Below the pieces are notes generated by a model, which saw only the letters and a list, made by a program, of their open reading frames with translations, did not search any database and was not told where the DNA came from. From Cyanobacteria bacterium TGS_CYA1 (GTDB lineage Bacteria; Cyanobacteriota; Vampirovibrionia; Obscuribacterales; Obscuribacteraceae), in contig JAHCIQ010000002.1 in the NCBI GenBank assembly GCA_026129135.1, positions 1-64,000 on the forward strand: a stretch of 64,000 nucleotides of DNA. Direction: 5' to 3'. Of the stretch, positions 16,240 to 25,264 are shown piece by piece; the first letter of the stretch is position 1, and each line of letters starts with the position of its first letter. The translations under genes and the position numbers were made by a program.

Positions 16240-17856
16240 GTGCTTCACACTAAATTCAGACCTTTTGCAATTCTTTGGCTAATTTGCTTTGTCCTTCTTA
16301 ACATGCTTAACACTGGTTGTGCACGGCAAAGCCCATGGCAACCAGGCATTCTGAGAGTCAACTTAGGAACCGAGCCTCCAACACTAGACTGGCATTTGTC
16401 AGTGGACATGATTTCGTTTGAAGTTATTCAGAACATAATGAGCGGGCTCACACAGTATTCAAATGGTGTCGATGGCGCAAAGCTCACTTGTCAGGCGGCG
16501 TGCGCAAAAAAATGGGAAGTGCTCGACGGTGGCACCCGTTATGTTTTTCATTTGCGCGACGACATTTACTGGACCGATGGCAAAAAACTTACAGCTAAAG
16601 ACTTTGAATATGCCTGGCAGCGTTTGATAGATCCGGCAACGGGAGCGGCATATGCCCACTTCCTGTACGACGTGATCAACGCCAGAGAAATAAATCAAGC
16701 CCAAATAAAAGATCTGAGCAAGTTAGGCGCAAAAGCTCTTGATGATTTGACTTTTGAAGTCCGCCTCAATAAGCCAGCTGCTTACTTTATATATCTAACT
16801 GCGGGACCGACCACTTTTCCAATGCGCAAAGACATTGTAGAAGCTTATCCCGGGCGGTGGACCGAGCCTCAAAATATAATCACTAACGGCGCATTCAAAT
16901 TAGATTCGTGGCAACACGAATACAAAATAGATTTACAGGCAAACGAGAAATATTTTGGGGGCAGACCCAAAATAGACAAAATCAAAATGTTCATGATTCC
17001 CGAGCAGTCAACCGCCTTTTCGTTATATCAAAACGACCAGCTCGATTTCATAGACAATCGAAGCTTCACCACATCCGATATCGCACAATGCAAAAAAGAT
17101 CCTAATTTTAAGACTCAGGCACTACTTCGCGCTCAGTATCTGGGCTTAAATACATTGAAGTCGCCTTTAAACGATGTGCGAGTGCGCAAAGCGCTTGCTA
17201 TGTCTATAGACAAAAATATTTTTCCAAAAATACTTAGAAGACAAGAAACGCCCATGCAAAGCTGGATCCCGCCAGTGCTAACCGGATTCAAGCAAGACTC
17301 TGGCATTGCTTTCAATCCAGAAGAAGGTCGTAAACTCCTCGCTCTTGCTGGCTATCCTGGAGGAAAAAACTTTCCGCGTACCGAAGTTTTATATGTCAGC
17401 AGAGAAGATACTAAACTTGGACTTGAAGCGATTCAAGCCGAATTGAAAAAGAATCTGGGCATTTCAATTGAACTCGTAAATCAAGAATTCAAAGTGTATT
17501 TGACCACCCGAAAACTGCACCCGCCCCACATGATTAGAGCATCATGGAGCGCTGATTTTCCTGATACGGACAATTTCATGAGTGTATTCACTTCGGATAG
17601 CGGCAACAATTACACCGGGTTCAAAAACAAAGAATACGATCGACTGGTCGAAGCTGCTCGCGGTGAGCTCGATAATGAAAAAAGGGCTTTGCTCTACAGT
17701 CAGGCAGATAAATTGTTGTGCAAGGAAAATGCAGTGCTCATCCCGCTATACATGGCGACTCAGTGTGTTTTGTATAAGCCGTGGGTGCATGGTATAGATG
17801 TGAACGCTCTCGATATTCAAAATTATAGAACCGCTTATTTAGAGGGCTCTAATTGA
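16240..17856 (+). CDS. oppA: Oligopeptide ABC importer, substrate-binding lipoprotein
   Basis: 538 residues of the SBP family 5 (OppA/DppA) type. The lipoprotein signal ends in LNTGC (Cys about 28). Family segments include GILRVNLGTEPPTLDW near the N-terminus, YVFHLRDDIYWTDGKKLTAKDFEYAWQRL, and NDVRVRKALAMSIDK. It captures peptides in the periplasm and delivers them to the permeases encoded next. Start is a GTG with no clear ribosome site, but no later start keeps the signal peptide. Its stop overlaps the ATG of oppB by 1 bp. Exact ligand unknown; related proteins bind dipeptides, murein peptides or nickel. Confidence 0.9.
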   Translation: MLHTKFRPFAILWLICFVLLNMLNTGCARQSPWQPGILRVNLGTEPPTLDWHLSVDMISFEVIQNIMSGLTQYSNGVDGAKLTCQAACAKKWEVLDGGTRYVFHLRDDIYWTDGKKLTAKDFEYAWQRLIDPATGAAYAHFLYDVINAREINQAQIKDLSKLGAKALDDLTFEVRLNKPAAYFIYLTAGPTTFPMRKDIVEAYPGRWTEPQNIITNGAFKLDSWQHEYKIDLQANEKYFGGRPKIDKIKMFMIPEQSTAFSLYQNDQLDFIDNRSFTTSDIAQCKKDPNFKTQALLRAQYLGLNTLKSPLNDVRVRKALAMSIDKNIFPKILRRQETPMQSWIPPVLTGFKQDSGIAFNPEEGRKLLALAGYPGGKNFPRTEVLYVSREDTKLGLEAIQAELKKNLGISIELVNQEFKVYLTTRKLHPPHMIRASWSADFPDTDNFMSVFTSDSGNNYTGFKNKEYDRLVEAARGELDNEKRALLYSQADKLLCKENAVLIPLYMATQCVLYKPWVHGIDVNALDIQNYRTAYLEGSN

Positions 17857-18776
17857 TGCTTTTACGTGTAGTCATAAAAAGATTGCTTGCCATGATTCCG
17901 CTTCTGCTAGTCATTGCCACTCTTACTTTTATGGTCATACGAGTCGTTCCGGGCGGACCGTTCGATCAGGAACGCAACCTGCCTCCTCAAATACTTGCTA
18001 ATCTAAATGCCAAATATCACCTCGATAAGCCTGTACTCGAGCAGTATTTTCTTTATTTGGGCAGATTGTGCCACGCAGACTTAGGTGTTTCATACAAATA
18101 TGTAGACCGAACAGTGGTCGACATAATCAAAGATGCTTTTCCAGTCTCTATTCAGTTAGGTGGTGCCGGACTTTTAATTGCCGTTCTAATCGGGGTTCCA
18201 TTAGGCACAATTGCAGCATTGAGACGCGGCACCCATATCGATCACCTTGCTATGTTCGTGAGTACCATGGGACTTTCATTGCCGTTATTCGTGGTAGGAG
18301 CTCTTCTAATTCTCGTTTTTGCCATCTGGGGAAAAGCATTGCCAGCCGCTTTGTGGGAATCTCCATTGCATGCTATTTTGCCTGCTTTGACCATAGCTTT
18401 TAAGCCAATGGCTTATATTGCTCGACTTACAAGAGCAAGCGTGCTTGAAATATTGCAGAAAGATTGGGTTAGAATCGCCCGCTCCAAAGGACTCTCTGAG
18501 TCTGCCACCATTATCAAACACGTACTTCGAAACGCACTCATTCCAGTAGTGACACTGCTTGGACCGGTCAGCGCAGTGATGATTGCAGGCTCTTTTGTGG
18601 TCGAAATAATTTATGCCATCCCGGGAATGGGACGATTTTTTGTCACCGCTGTTATGAATAGAGACTACGACCTCATAATGGGCATCACTCTCATTTTTTC
18701 GGTGGTGCTCGTGATTACAAATACAATAGTGGACGTTTTGTACATGATTCTGGACCCGCGAATATCTTATGAGTAG
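17856..18776 (+). CDS. oppB: Oligopeptide ABC importer, permease (OppB type)
   Basis: 306 residues from ATG 17856 (TGATG overlap with oppA; GAGGG about 9 bp upstream). It has the classic OppB layout: an N-terminal helix with IATLTFMVIRVVPGGPFD, a periplasmic stretch, then five helices with the EAA-loop sequence IARSKGLSESATIIKHVLRNALIPVV that docks on the ATPase. It ends with VDVLYMILDPRISYE, typical of the subfamily. It forms a heterodimer with OppC in the inner membrane. Confidence 0.95.
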   Translation: MLLRVVIKRLLAMIPLLLVIATLTFMVIRVVPGGPFDQERNLPPQILANLNAKYHLDKPVLEQYFLYLGRLCHADLGVSYKYVDRTVVDIIKDAFPVSIQLGGAGLLIAVLIGVPLGTIAALRRGTHIDHLAMFVSTMGLSLPLFVVGALLILVFAIWGKALPAALWESPLHAILPALTIAFKPMAYIARLTRASVLEILQKDWVRIARSKGLSESATIIKHVLRNALIPVVTLLGPVSAVMIAGSFVVEIIYAIPGMGRFFVTAVMNRDYDLIMGITLIFSVVLVITNTIVDVLYMILDPRISYE

Positions 18777-18787
18777 GTTTTGAATAA

Positions 18788-19654
18788 ATGAAAGAACCGC
18801 AAAAAAGATTTCTCAAACAATTCTCCCGAATGCCAATGGCATGCGGGTCTCTTGTTTTTATCTTGATTATTTCGGTAATAGCCATTTTAAATTCGCTGGG
18901 AATCAATTTGAGTCCATATTCCTTCGACCAGACCAGTTCCGATATTTTGCAATCGCCCACGTTCGCTCATCCCATGGGAACCGACGAGCTCGGACGCGAT
19001 TTGTTGTCGCGTGTTTTTTTTGGTTCGCAATTGTCTATTGGTATTGGCATATTCACTGCCGTCATGTCTTTTTTAATCGGCACTGTATATGGTGCAATCG
19101 CAGGCTATTGCCGAGGGAAAGTGGATGCTATCTTGATGCGGATAGTGGATGTGGCTTACGCATTGCCCGATTTGCTCGTGATGATTTTGATTGGAGTAAT
19201 GATTGGACGAGGCACGCTTGGTATTTTGCTTGCACTGGGGCTTGTGAGCTGGCGAGGAACTGCACGTCTTGTAAGAGCCCAGTTTTTGCAATTGCATCAA
19301 GAAGAGTTCATTGAAGCTGCTCGTGCACTAGGACAAAATCACCTGGATATCATTTGCAAGCACATGCTGCCAAATTCACTGGGTCCTGTCATTGTAGCTG
19401 TCACTTTTACCGTGCCGATGGCTATTTTGTCCGAATCGACTTTGAGCTTCATTGGTCTTGGTTTGTCTCCGCCTGCTTGCAGTTGGGGTACTCTTGCAAG
19501 CGATGGGTGGAGGTCTTTGCGCACGACTCCACATTTAATATTCTTTCCGGGAATTTTTATCTTCATGTCGGTCCTTTCATTTAATTTTTTAGGAGACGGT
19601 CTTCGTGACGCCCTGGACCCCCGTACAAAGGCGAGCTCGAAGCAATTTTTCTAG
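18788..19654 (+). CDS. oppC: Oligopeptide ABC importer, permease (OppC type)
   Basis: 288 residues. The N-terminal helix precedes a periplasmic part with AHPMGTDELGRDLLSRVFFG, the standard OppC/DppC signature. The EAA loop is EEFIEAARALGQNHLDIICKHMLPNS. The end (LGDGLRDALDPR) is also typical. It starts 11 bp after oppB. No ATPase genes (oppD, oppF) follow: the next gene encodes a secreted protein 100 bp later. The importer must therefore borrow ATPases encoded elsewhere. Confidence 0.95.
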   Translation: MKEPQKRFLKQFSRMPMACGSLVFILIISVIAILNSLGINLSPYSFDQTSSDILQSPTFAHPMGTDELGRDLLSRVFFGSQLSIGIGIFTAVMSFLIGTVYGAIAGYCRGKVDAILMRIVDVAYALPDLLVMILIGVMIGRGTLGILLALGLVSWRGTARLVRAQFLQLHQEEFIEAARALGQNHLDIICKHMLPNSLGPVIVAVTFTVPMAILSESTLSFIGLGLSPPACSWGTLASDGWRSLRTTPHLIFFPGIFIFMSVLSFNFLGDGLRDALDPRTKASSKQFF

Positions 19655-19754
19655 TTTATCGGCCCTGCTTTCACGATATTAAATAAGTAGTTGGTGGGTA
19701 AACAGATAAAGGAGTCTTTTCCTTATCCTTAATATAGGATTCGCGCGGGTAAGC

Positions 19755-20483
19755 ATGCGTCTTTTAATTCAATTCAAGTTTCTTGCTGTTTTACTAGGCT
19801 TATTTCTCGTCATTTCCGCATCTGAGCCAGCAAAGGCTGAATCCGGCTGGGCGCTTACCCAGCGCAACGATTCTATGGGAGACCTATATGTCTACATAGA
19901 CGACAAGGGGATGAAATGGAATATTCCAAAACAGAAAATCGGTTTCACTACGCAGGCTCCTGACTGGAAAGTTTCTTTGTTCAACGATGAAACCAAAATG
20001 TTTTATGAAACATCGCTTGGTGACTGGCAGAACAAGTTCAGCAAAATGGGCAAAGGACAGGCTGCCCAGTTACAAAATGGTGGCTGGCAAAAGGGCAAGG
20101 TGGAAAAAATAGCCGGTCTCAATTGCACCAAATATGTGATGACCAATAATACCCAAGCTGCTCAAGCAAAAGGTAAACGCACCCTTGCTGCAGTGCGGCA
20201 GGCTGCATGCTGGCTTGCAAACGACATAACCATGTCACCCACATTGAGTGATATGTTTTCTAAGACCTACGGACTGCCAGCTACAAAATTTTTTCCAGTG
20301 CGCATAGCTTATCTTGGTGGAGACGGGCGTCCTCACCTGGCTCTCGATACTTTTAACAGCAGACCTTTCAACGTGCCTGGTGGATTTTTCAATCGACCGC
20401 AAGGCTATAAGCCAGCCAAGAGCGAGACCGAAGTTTTTATGGATGAAGACACACGACAGTTTCTCAAAGATCTGTCTCAGTAA
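19755..20483 (+). CDS. Secreted protein of unknown function
   Basis: 242 residues with a clear signal peptide (hydrophobic 5-24, cleavage likely after PAKA at about 28). The mature part has no motif I recognise. It contains a few aromatic-rich strands (DLYVYIDDKGMKWNIP, TKMFYETSLGDW), one or two Cys (LNCTKYV, QAACWL) and a Pro/Gly-rich segment near the end (FNVPGGFFNRPQGYKP). It probably acts in the periplasm or on the surface. It lies 24 bp before the sensor kinase gene and may be co-transcribed with it, so a link to sensing is possible but unproven. Confidence 0.75.
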   Translation: MRLLIQFKFLAVLLGLFLVISASEPAKAESGWALTQRNDSMGDLYVYIDDKGMKWNIPKQKIGFTTQAPDWKVSLFNDETKMFYETSLGDWQNKFSKMGKGQAAQLQNGGWQKGKVEKIAGLNCTKYVMTNNTQAAQAKGKRTLAAVRQAACWLANDITMSPTLSDMFSKTYGLPATKFFPVRIAYLGGDGRPHLALDTFNSRPFNVPGGFFNRPQGYKPAKSETEVFMDEDTRQFLKDLSQ

Positions 20484-20507
20484 AATCGAAGGAGAGCGGC
20501 GACTTTA

Positions 20508-22796
20508 GTGAATTCGATGAATTCTATTATTGACCAGATTCAGCGCCTCAACCTGAAAATCGTTCATAAAGGCGCCATACTGGTTCTCGTCCCGCTTGTA
20601 TTCGAGCTGATTTTTATTTGTGTGCTTACTGGTCTTGTGCAAGGTGCCGAGCAAGAAATCAAACAGCAAGTTAGATCAAAAGCGATTATTTCGCAGTCGA
20701 ACACTTTGTCTAAATCTATCTATGACGCAGGTGTGGCGCTGGTTGGTTATTCTGTGACCAAGAGCGCTTTGTTCGATGAGCGTTTTAATAAAGTAGTAAA
20801 ACAAATTCCCGAAGATTTAGACGAGTTGCGCTCAATCGTGGGAGAAAATCCACGTCAGCAAGACGTGGTCGAGAATATCAAAAAAATCACCATGAACGGC
20901 GTCGAGATGCTCAATCAGACCAAGAGTGCTATCGACAGCAATAGAGTAGATATCGCGCACTTTCGTGCAAGGCACATGTACAAAGAAATGCGCAATATCG
21001 CCGACAATTTGCAAGAAGAATTGAAGCAACTGACAGAGACAGAGCGCAAAATCGAGCGCGAAAGTCCTGAGAAACAAAGCCGGTCTCGAACCATTCTGCT
21101 CGTTTTTATTTTCGGTGGTGTCATCACCAATATTGTCATAGCTCTCTTGCTTTTGTGGTTTTTCGCTCGTTCTGTAAAAGACCGTCTCGATGTGCTGACA
21201 GACAACTCTTATCGTCTGGCGCAATCGCAACCATTAAATCCACTTGTTGGTGGTAATGATGAAATCTCGCATCTGGACAGCGTTTTTCACAGTATGGCAG
21301 AAGCGTTGACCGAAGCTACCAGAAAAGAGCGAGCGGTCATAGATAATGCCGTAGACGTTATTTGTTCCATAGACACAGACGGTAAATTCGTCGCGGTGAA
21401 TCCTGCGTGTTTTGAAAACTGGGGCTATACCCAGATGGAAATAGTAGGAAAAAGATTTATCGAACTGATTGCACCACAAGACATTGGCGAGACAATCAAA
21501 GCTGTTCGAGCCATTCGCGCTCAAGAAGGCGATTTGCAATTCGAAAACAGAGTGCGTCGCAAAGATGGATCTGAAACGACAGTGAGCTGGTCTGCTTACT
21601 GGTCAGAAAAAGAGAAAGCGATGTTTTGCGTCGCCCACGATATAAGTATTCGAAAAACGGCTGAAGAAGCAGTTAAAGCCAGTGAATCGCGCATACGCTC
21701 AATCATGAATCATATGATTGTAGGCCTTGTTATCGTCGATTCTTCAGGACGCATAGAATCGATGAACCCTCAGGCTGAAAAAATCTTTGGCTTTACCACA
21801 GCCGAGCTTGAAGGCAGACACGTGCTTTGTTTGTTTGCTGATTCTAAATTTTATTCTGAAGCTAAAATTCAAGACACAGACACTTTCTGGCAGACATTGT
21901 CTGACCAGGCTGCAAACAAAATCAAAGAATACGAAGGTCTCACCAAGCGCGGCGAAGAATTTCCAATCGAAGTGTTATTGAGTGAATTGAATACACACGA
22001 AGGTGCCCGATTCATTGTAAACGTGGTTGATGTATCTGAGCGCAAAGAAGTCGAGCGCTTGAAAAAAGAATTCGTTGCTACTGTCAGTCACGAATTGCGT
22101 ACACCACTCACTTCTATTCGCGGTTCGCTCACGTTGCTTTCGGTCGGCGCACTTGGAGCGCTTCCAGAACAGGCTCAAAAAGTGGTATCAATAGCCGAGC
22201 GCAACACACTTCGTCTCATTGGTCTTATCAATGACATTCTGGATATCGAAAAACTGGAGTCGGGCAAACTCGACATGGTCTTTGTCAATACCGGACTGCA
22301 AGACATTCTAGATCGTTCTGAACAGTCGGTGCAGGCGTTCGCTCAAGCAGACAATATTTCGATTGATATCAAACCATCGCAAGCAATTGTTTATGCCGAT
22401 GCAGACAGAATTGTTCAGGTACTGGTCAATTTATTGTCCAACGCAATCAAGTTCTCGCCTCCTGGTGCTTCGGTCGAAGTCATTACCGAAGAGACATTCG
22501 GCTTTGTCACTGTCAAAGTCGTGGATAAGGGTAGAGGAGTTCCTGAAGCATTCAAAAAATTACTTTTCCAGAGATTCCAGCAAGTGGAAGCTTCCGACTC
22601 TAAAAAGAAAGGCGGAACCGGCCTTGGTCTTGCAATTTGTAAGGGAATTGTTGAGCAGCATGGTGGTCATATCGGGGTAGATTCAGAAGAAGGAAAAGGA
22701 AGTACGTTCTGGTTTAAAATACCGGCAATGCATACCGACTCCACCCTCGTTGTCAATGTACAAGAGGCGGAAGCGGGTTCTGGAGCCAGCTCATGA
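20508..22796 (+). CDS. Membrane sensor histidine kinase (CHASE3-like, PAS, PAS, HisKA, HATPase)
   Basis: 762 residues. A first transmembrane helix (about 20-45) and a second (about 195-220) enclose a helical periplasmic domain that looks like CHASE3. A HAMP-like stretch is followed by two PAS domains (about 280-395 and 400-520: EIVGKRFIELIAPQD, GRIESMNPQAEKIFGF). The HisKA domain carries the phospho-acceptor His528 in FVATVSHELRTPL. The ATPase domain has N645 (LLSNAIKF), D673 (VVDKGRGVP) and GGTGLGLAI. All catalytic boxes are intact. GTG start with AAGGAG about 13 bp upstream, a long spacing; an ATG three codons later is possible. It overlaps the next receiver gene by 4 bp (ATGA), so they form one signalling unit. 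Confidence 0.93.
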   Translation: MNSMNSIIDQIQRLNLKIVHKGAILVLVPLVFELIFICVLTGLVQGAEQEIKQQVRSKAIISQSNTLSKSIYDAGVALVGYSVTKSALFDERFNKVVKQIPEDLDELRSIVGENPRQQDVVENIKKITMNGVEMLNQTKSAIDSNRVDIAHFRARHMYKEMRNIADNLQEELKQLTETERKIERESPEKQSRSRTILLVFIFGGVITNIVIALLLLWFFARSVKDRLDVLTDNSYRLAQSQPLNPLVGGNDEISHLDSVFHSMAEALTEATRKERAVIDNAVDVICSIDTDGKFVAVNPACFENWGYTQMEIVGKRFIELIAPQDIGETIKAVRAIRAQEGDLQFENRVRRKDGSETTVSWSAYWSEKEKAMFCVAHDISIRKTAEEAVKASESRIRSIMNHMIVGLVIVDSSGRIESMNPQAEKIFGFTTAELEGRHVLCLFADSKFYSEAKIQDTDTFWQTLSDQAANKIKEYEGLTKRGEEFPIEVLLSELNTHEGARFIVNVVDVSERKEVERLKKEFVATVSHELRTPLTSIRGSLTLLSVGALGALPEQAQKVVSIAERNTLRLIGLINDILDIEKLESGKLDMVFVNTGLQDILDRSEQSVQAFAQADNISIDIKPSQAIVYADADRIVQVLVNLLSNAIKFSPPGASVEVITEETFGFVTVKVVDKGRGVPEAFKKLLFQRFQQVEASDSKKKGGTGLGLAICKGIVEQHGGHIGVDSEEGKGSTFWFKIPAMHTDSTLVVNVQEAEAGSGASS

Positions 22797-23176
22797 AGAT
22801 ACTGATTATCGATGACGAAGAAGATTTTAGAACCATTACGGCCAGTTGCCTGGGGCTGCTTGGTGGTGCCGAAGTGGTCGAAGCCAATTGCGGCTCGATG
22901 GGCATCAGACGCGCAGAGCAGGAACAGCCAGATGTCATTTTGCTCGATTTGATGATGCCTGAAATGAACGGTATAGACACTCTCAAGAACATGCGCAAGA
23001 ATCCGAGTATCCAGGATATTCCAGTGATTTTTCTTACTACCAAAGGCATGTTCGAAGAATTTGCCGAGCTCAAAGAACTCGGTGCCTTAGCTGTTTTGAC
23101 CAAACCTTTTGACCCGATGACTATCGGTGATCAAATAAGAGAAATACTCGAGCAATCCAAAGTCAAAAAGGACTAA
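22793..23176 (+). CDS. Single-domain response regulator (CheY-like) 1
   Basis: 127 residues, one receiver domain only. Acidic pair D7/D8, phospho-acceptor D52 (VILLDLMMP), Thr81/Thr82 region (IFLTT) and K103 (LTKPF) are all present. With no output domain it probably passes the phosphate on or docks to a partner. Start overlaps the kinase gene by 4 bp, so that kinase is the likely donor. It is closely similar to the next receiver, suggesting a tandem duplication. Confidence 0.93.
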   Translation: MKILIIDDEEDFRTITASCLGLLGGAEVVEANCGSMGIRRAEQEQPDVILLDLMMPEMNGIDTLKNMRKNPSIQDIPVIFLTTKGMFEEFAELKELGALAVLTKPFDPMTIGDQIREILEQSKVKKD

Positions 23177-23180
23177 CTAA

Positions 23181-23552
23181 ATGCGCGCCTTAATAATCGA
23201 CGACGAAGAAGATACACGAGAAATAGCCAAGATGAGTCTTTCCATCTTAGGTGGTTTTGAAGTGATTGATGCCGACAGCGGCAAGCAGGGCATTGCGCTT
23301 GCCGAGGCAAATAAGCCAGACGTCATTTTGCTCGATATGATGATGCCTTTCATGGACGGTCCTGCCACACTCGAGGCACTCCACGATAATGACGCGACCA
23401 GAGATATTCCGGTAATCTTCCTTACTGCCAAAGCAATGACTTCCGAAATTGAAAAATTGCGCCGAATGGGAGCGCGAGGCGTTTTGACCAAGCCCTTTGA
23501 TCCGACCACGCTTGCACTGCAAGTGCAAGAAATTTTGAAAGGCTCGAACTGA
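23181..23552 (+). CDS. Single-domain response regulator (CheY-like) 2
   Basis: 123 residues, one receiver domain with D7/D8, D52 (VILLDMMMP), T82 (FLTAK) and K104 (LTKPF) intact. It starts 4 bp after the first receiver, and the two share most of their framework (IIDDEEDxR, LGGxEVxxAxxG, KPDVILLD). The next gene encodes a protein with an Hpt domain, so a kinase to receiver to Hpt relay is plausible from gene order. Confidence 0.93.
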   Translation: MRALIIDDEEDTREIAKMSLSILGGFEVIDADSGKQGIALAEANKPDVILLDMMMPFMDGPATLEALHDNDATRDIPVIFLTAKAMTSEIEKLRRMGARGVLTKPFDPTTLALQVQEILKGSN

Positions 23553-23566
23553 GGCAAATTTTTTCG

Positions 23567-25264
23567 ATGAAATCATGGCAAGATACGTTCGACAATTTAA
23601 AAGCCAAATACATCAAACGCTCGACCGATCGCTTGACCGAAATTTTAGAATTGCTCGATGGTATCCATAAGAATCCACAAGACAAAGAATTACTCAGAAA
23701 ACTAAGTCGCAATTTTCACTGGATGGCAGGCTCGGGCACCATGTATGGTTTCGAGCAAGTGTCTATTCTTGGAGTCGAAGCTGAGCGATATTGCGAAACA
23801 ATGCTTGCTTCAGACACAACCATCGAAATTTCTACAATCGAAAAATTGCGTTCATTAGTAAGTGAACTGTCTACTGTATTTTTTTCTTCGGGCGAATTAG
23901 AAAGTACGAGAGTTACTCAAAATCTCGATGCTAATGATGGTGGCGCGCCAATACAAGCAGAAGCAGAAGAAAAAGTGGCGCAAAAAGAAATTGCATTATT
24001 CATAGATGAAGATGCAAGTACTTTTAAAATGCTCGTTTCTAACTTTGAAGAATGGGGACTTGCAGTCAAAAATGTAAAAACTCTCAATCAGGCGATGCAA
24101 GAAATTTTAAAACAGATGCCTACTGTGATTAACCTTGCAGTGCCGGTTCCCGATGGCAATGGCTATGAGTTTGTAGAGCAAGTACGCTCGATGCCAGGAG
24201 GCGATGAGCCTGTCATAATCATTGCAAGCAAACAAGCAGGTTTCATAGACAAAGTGAAGGCGATGCATTGCGGCGCTGATTCATATTATGAAAAACCGCT
24301 CGACTACAAGTCAGCATCAAGACGTGTAAGATATCTGCTCGATCGCAAGAAAATGTCCCCAGCAAAAATTTTGTCTGTAGAAGACGATCCAGATCAAGCT
24401 GCGTTTATTCGTGCTTTCTTAGAATCAGCAGGCTATCAGGTCAAAACATGCATTGACCCCCGCCAGTTCGAAGCGGCAATGTCGCAGTTTCAACCAGATT
24501 TAGTCTTGCTCGACGTGATGTTGTCTGGTATGACAGGTTTCGAACTCGCACGTTATGTCAGGCAGGATGAGCGTTATGCTACTTTGCCTATAGTTTTTCT
24601 CACTACTCAAAATCAGCTCGATGCGCGCATCGAAAGTGCAAGAGCTGGTGGCGACGACCATTTAATCAAGCCAGTTGCACCAGCACTTCTATTGAATTGT
24701 GTTGCATCTAGACTCGAGCGTTCGCGTTATTTGCGCAGCTTGCTCTATCGAGATGGGCTTACGGCCTTATTGAACTACACTTCTTTTATGGAGCAGATGT
24801 CTCAAGTCTATTCCAATCAAAAGCGCAAAAACACTCAGGCAGTAATAATCGTGCTCGATCTGGATAATCTAAAAGCGATAAACGAGCGTCACGGATATCC
24901 AGGTGGAGACAAAGTCATTCAAGCTATGTCGCTTATGTTGCGCAAGAGACTCAGACAATCGGACATCATTGGCCGCATTCAAAGCGACGAGTATGGTATC
25001 GTGGCTGAAGGCATCGACGAAAAAGAAGCAGTGATGCTTGCTGGTCGGCTGATAGACGATTTTTCGCAGATGCAACACTCCACCCTTTCTTATTCTGGCT
25101 TTTACGCCACCTGCTCAGCTGGCGTAGCCAAGCTGGACACAAACACGATGAACCTTGAAAAATGGGTCAGCGCCGCGTACTCTTCTCTTGCTGAAGCAAA
25201 AGCGCAGGGACGCAATTGTGTGGTAGGGTACGGCGAAAGTAAGAGTATGCAAGTCAGTAAATGA
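23567..25264 (+). CDS. Hpt-REC-REC-GGDEF signalling protein with degenerate domains
   Basis: 565 residues. An Hpt-like domain at about 10-110 has the acceptor H51 in FHWMAGSG. A first receiver (about 141-258) lacks the phospho-acceptor Asp: A191 stands there (VINLAVPVPDG). A second receiver (about 266-385) is intact, with D273/D274, D316 (LVLLDVML), T346/T347 and K368. The C-terminal GGDEF-type domain (about 395-560) has DLDNLKAINERHGYPGGD, but the signature loop reads QSDEY (472-476) instead of GGDEF, so it probably no longer makes cyclic di-GMP. It could bind it or act as a scaffold. It follows the two receivers by 14 bp and overlaps gpsA by 4 bp. Confidence 0.88.
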   Translation: MKSWQDTFDNLKAKYIKRSTDRLTEILELLDGIHKNPQDKELLRKLSRNFHWMAGSGTMYGFEQVSILGVEAERYCETMLASDTTIEISTIEKLRSLVSELSTVFFSSGELESTRVTQNLDANDGGAPIQAEAEEKVAQKEIALFIDEDASTFKMLVSNFEEWGLAVKNVKTLNQAMQEILKQMPTVINLAVPVPDGNGYEFVEQVRSMPGGDEPVIIIASKQAGFIDKVKAMHCGADSYYEKPLDYKSASRRVRYLLDRKKMSPAKILSVEDDPDQAAFIRAFLESAGYQVKTCIDPRQFEAAMSQFQPDLVLLDVMLSGMTGFELARYVRQDERYATLPIVFLTTQNQLDARIESARAGGDDHLIKPVAPALLLNCVASRLERSRYLRSLLYRDGLTALLNYTSFMEQMSQVYSNQKRKNTQAVIIVLDLDNLKAINERHGYPGGDKVIQAMSLMLRKRLRQSDIIGRIQSDEYGIVAEGIDEKEAVMLAGRLIDDFSQMQHSTLSYSGFYATCSAGVAKLDTNTMNLEKWVSAAYSSLAEAKAQGRNCVVGYGESKSMQVSK

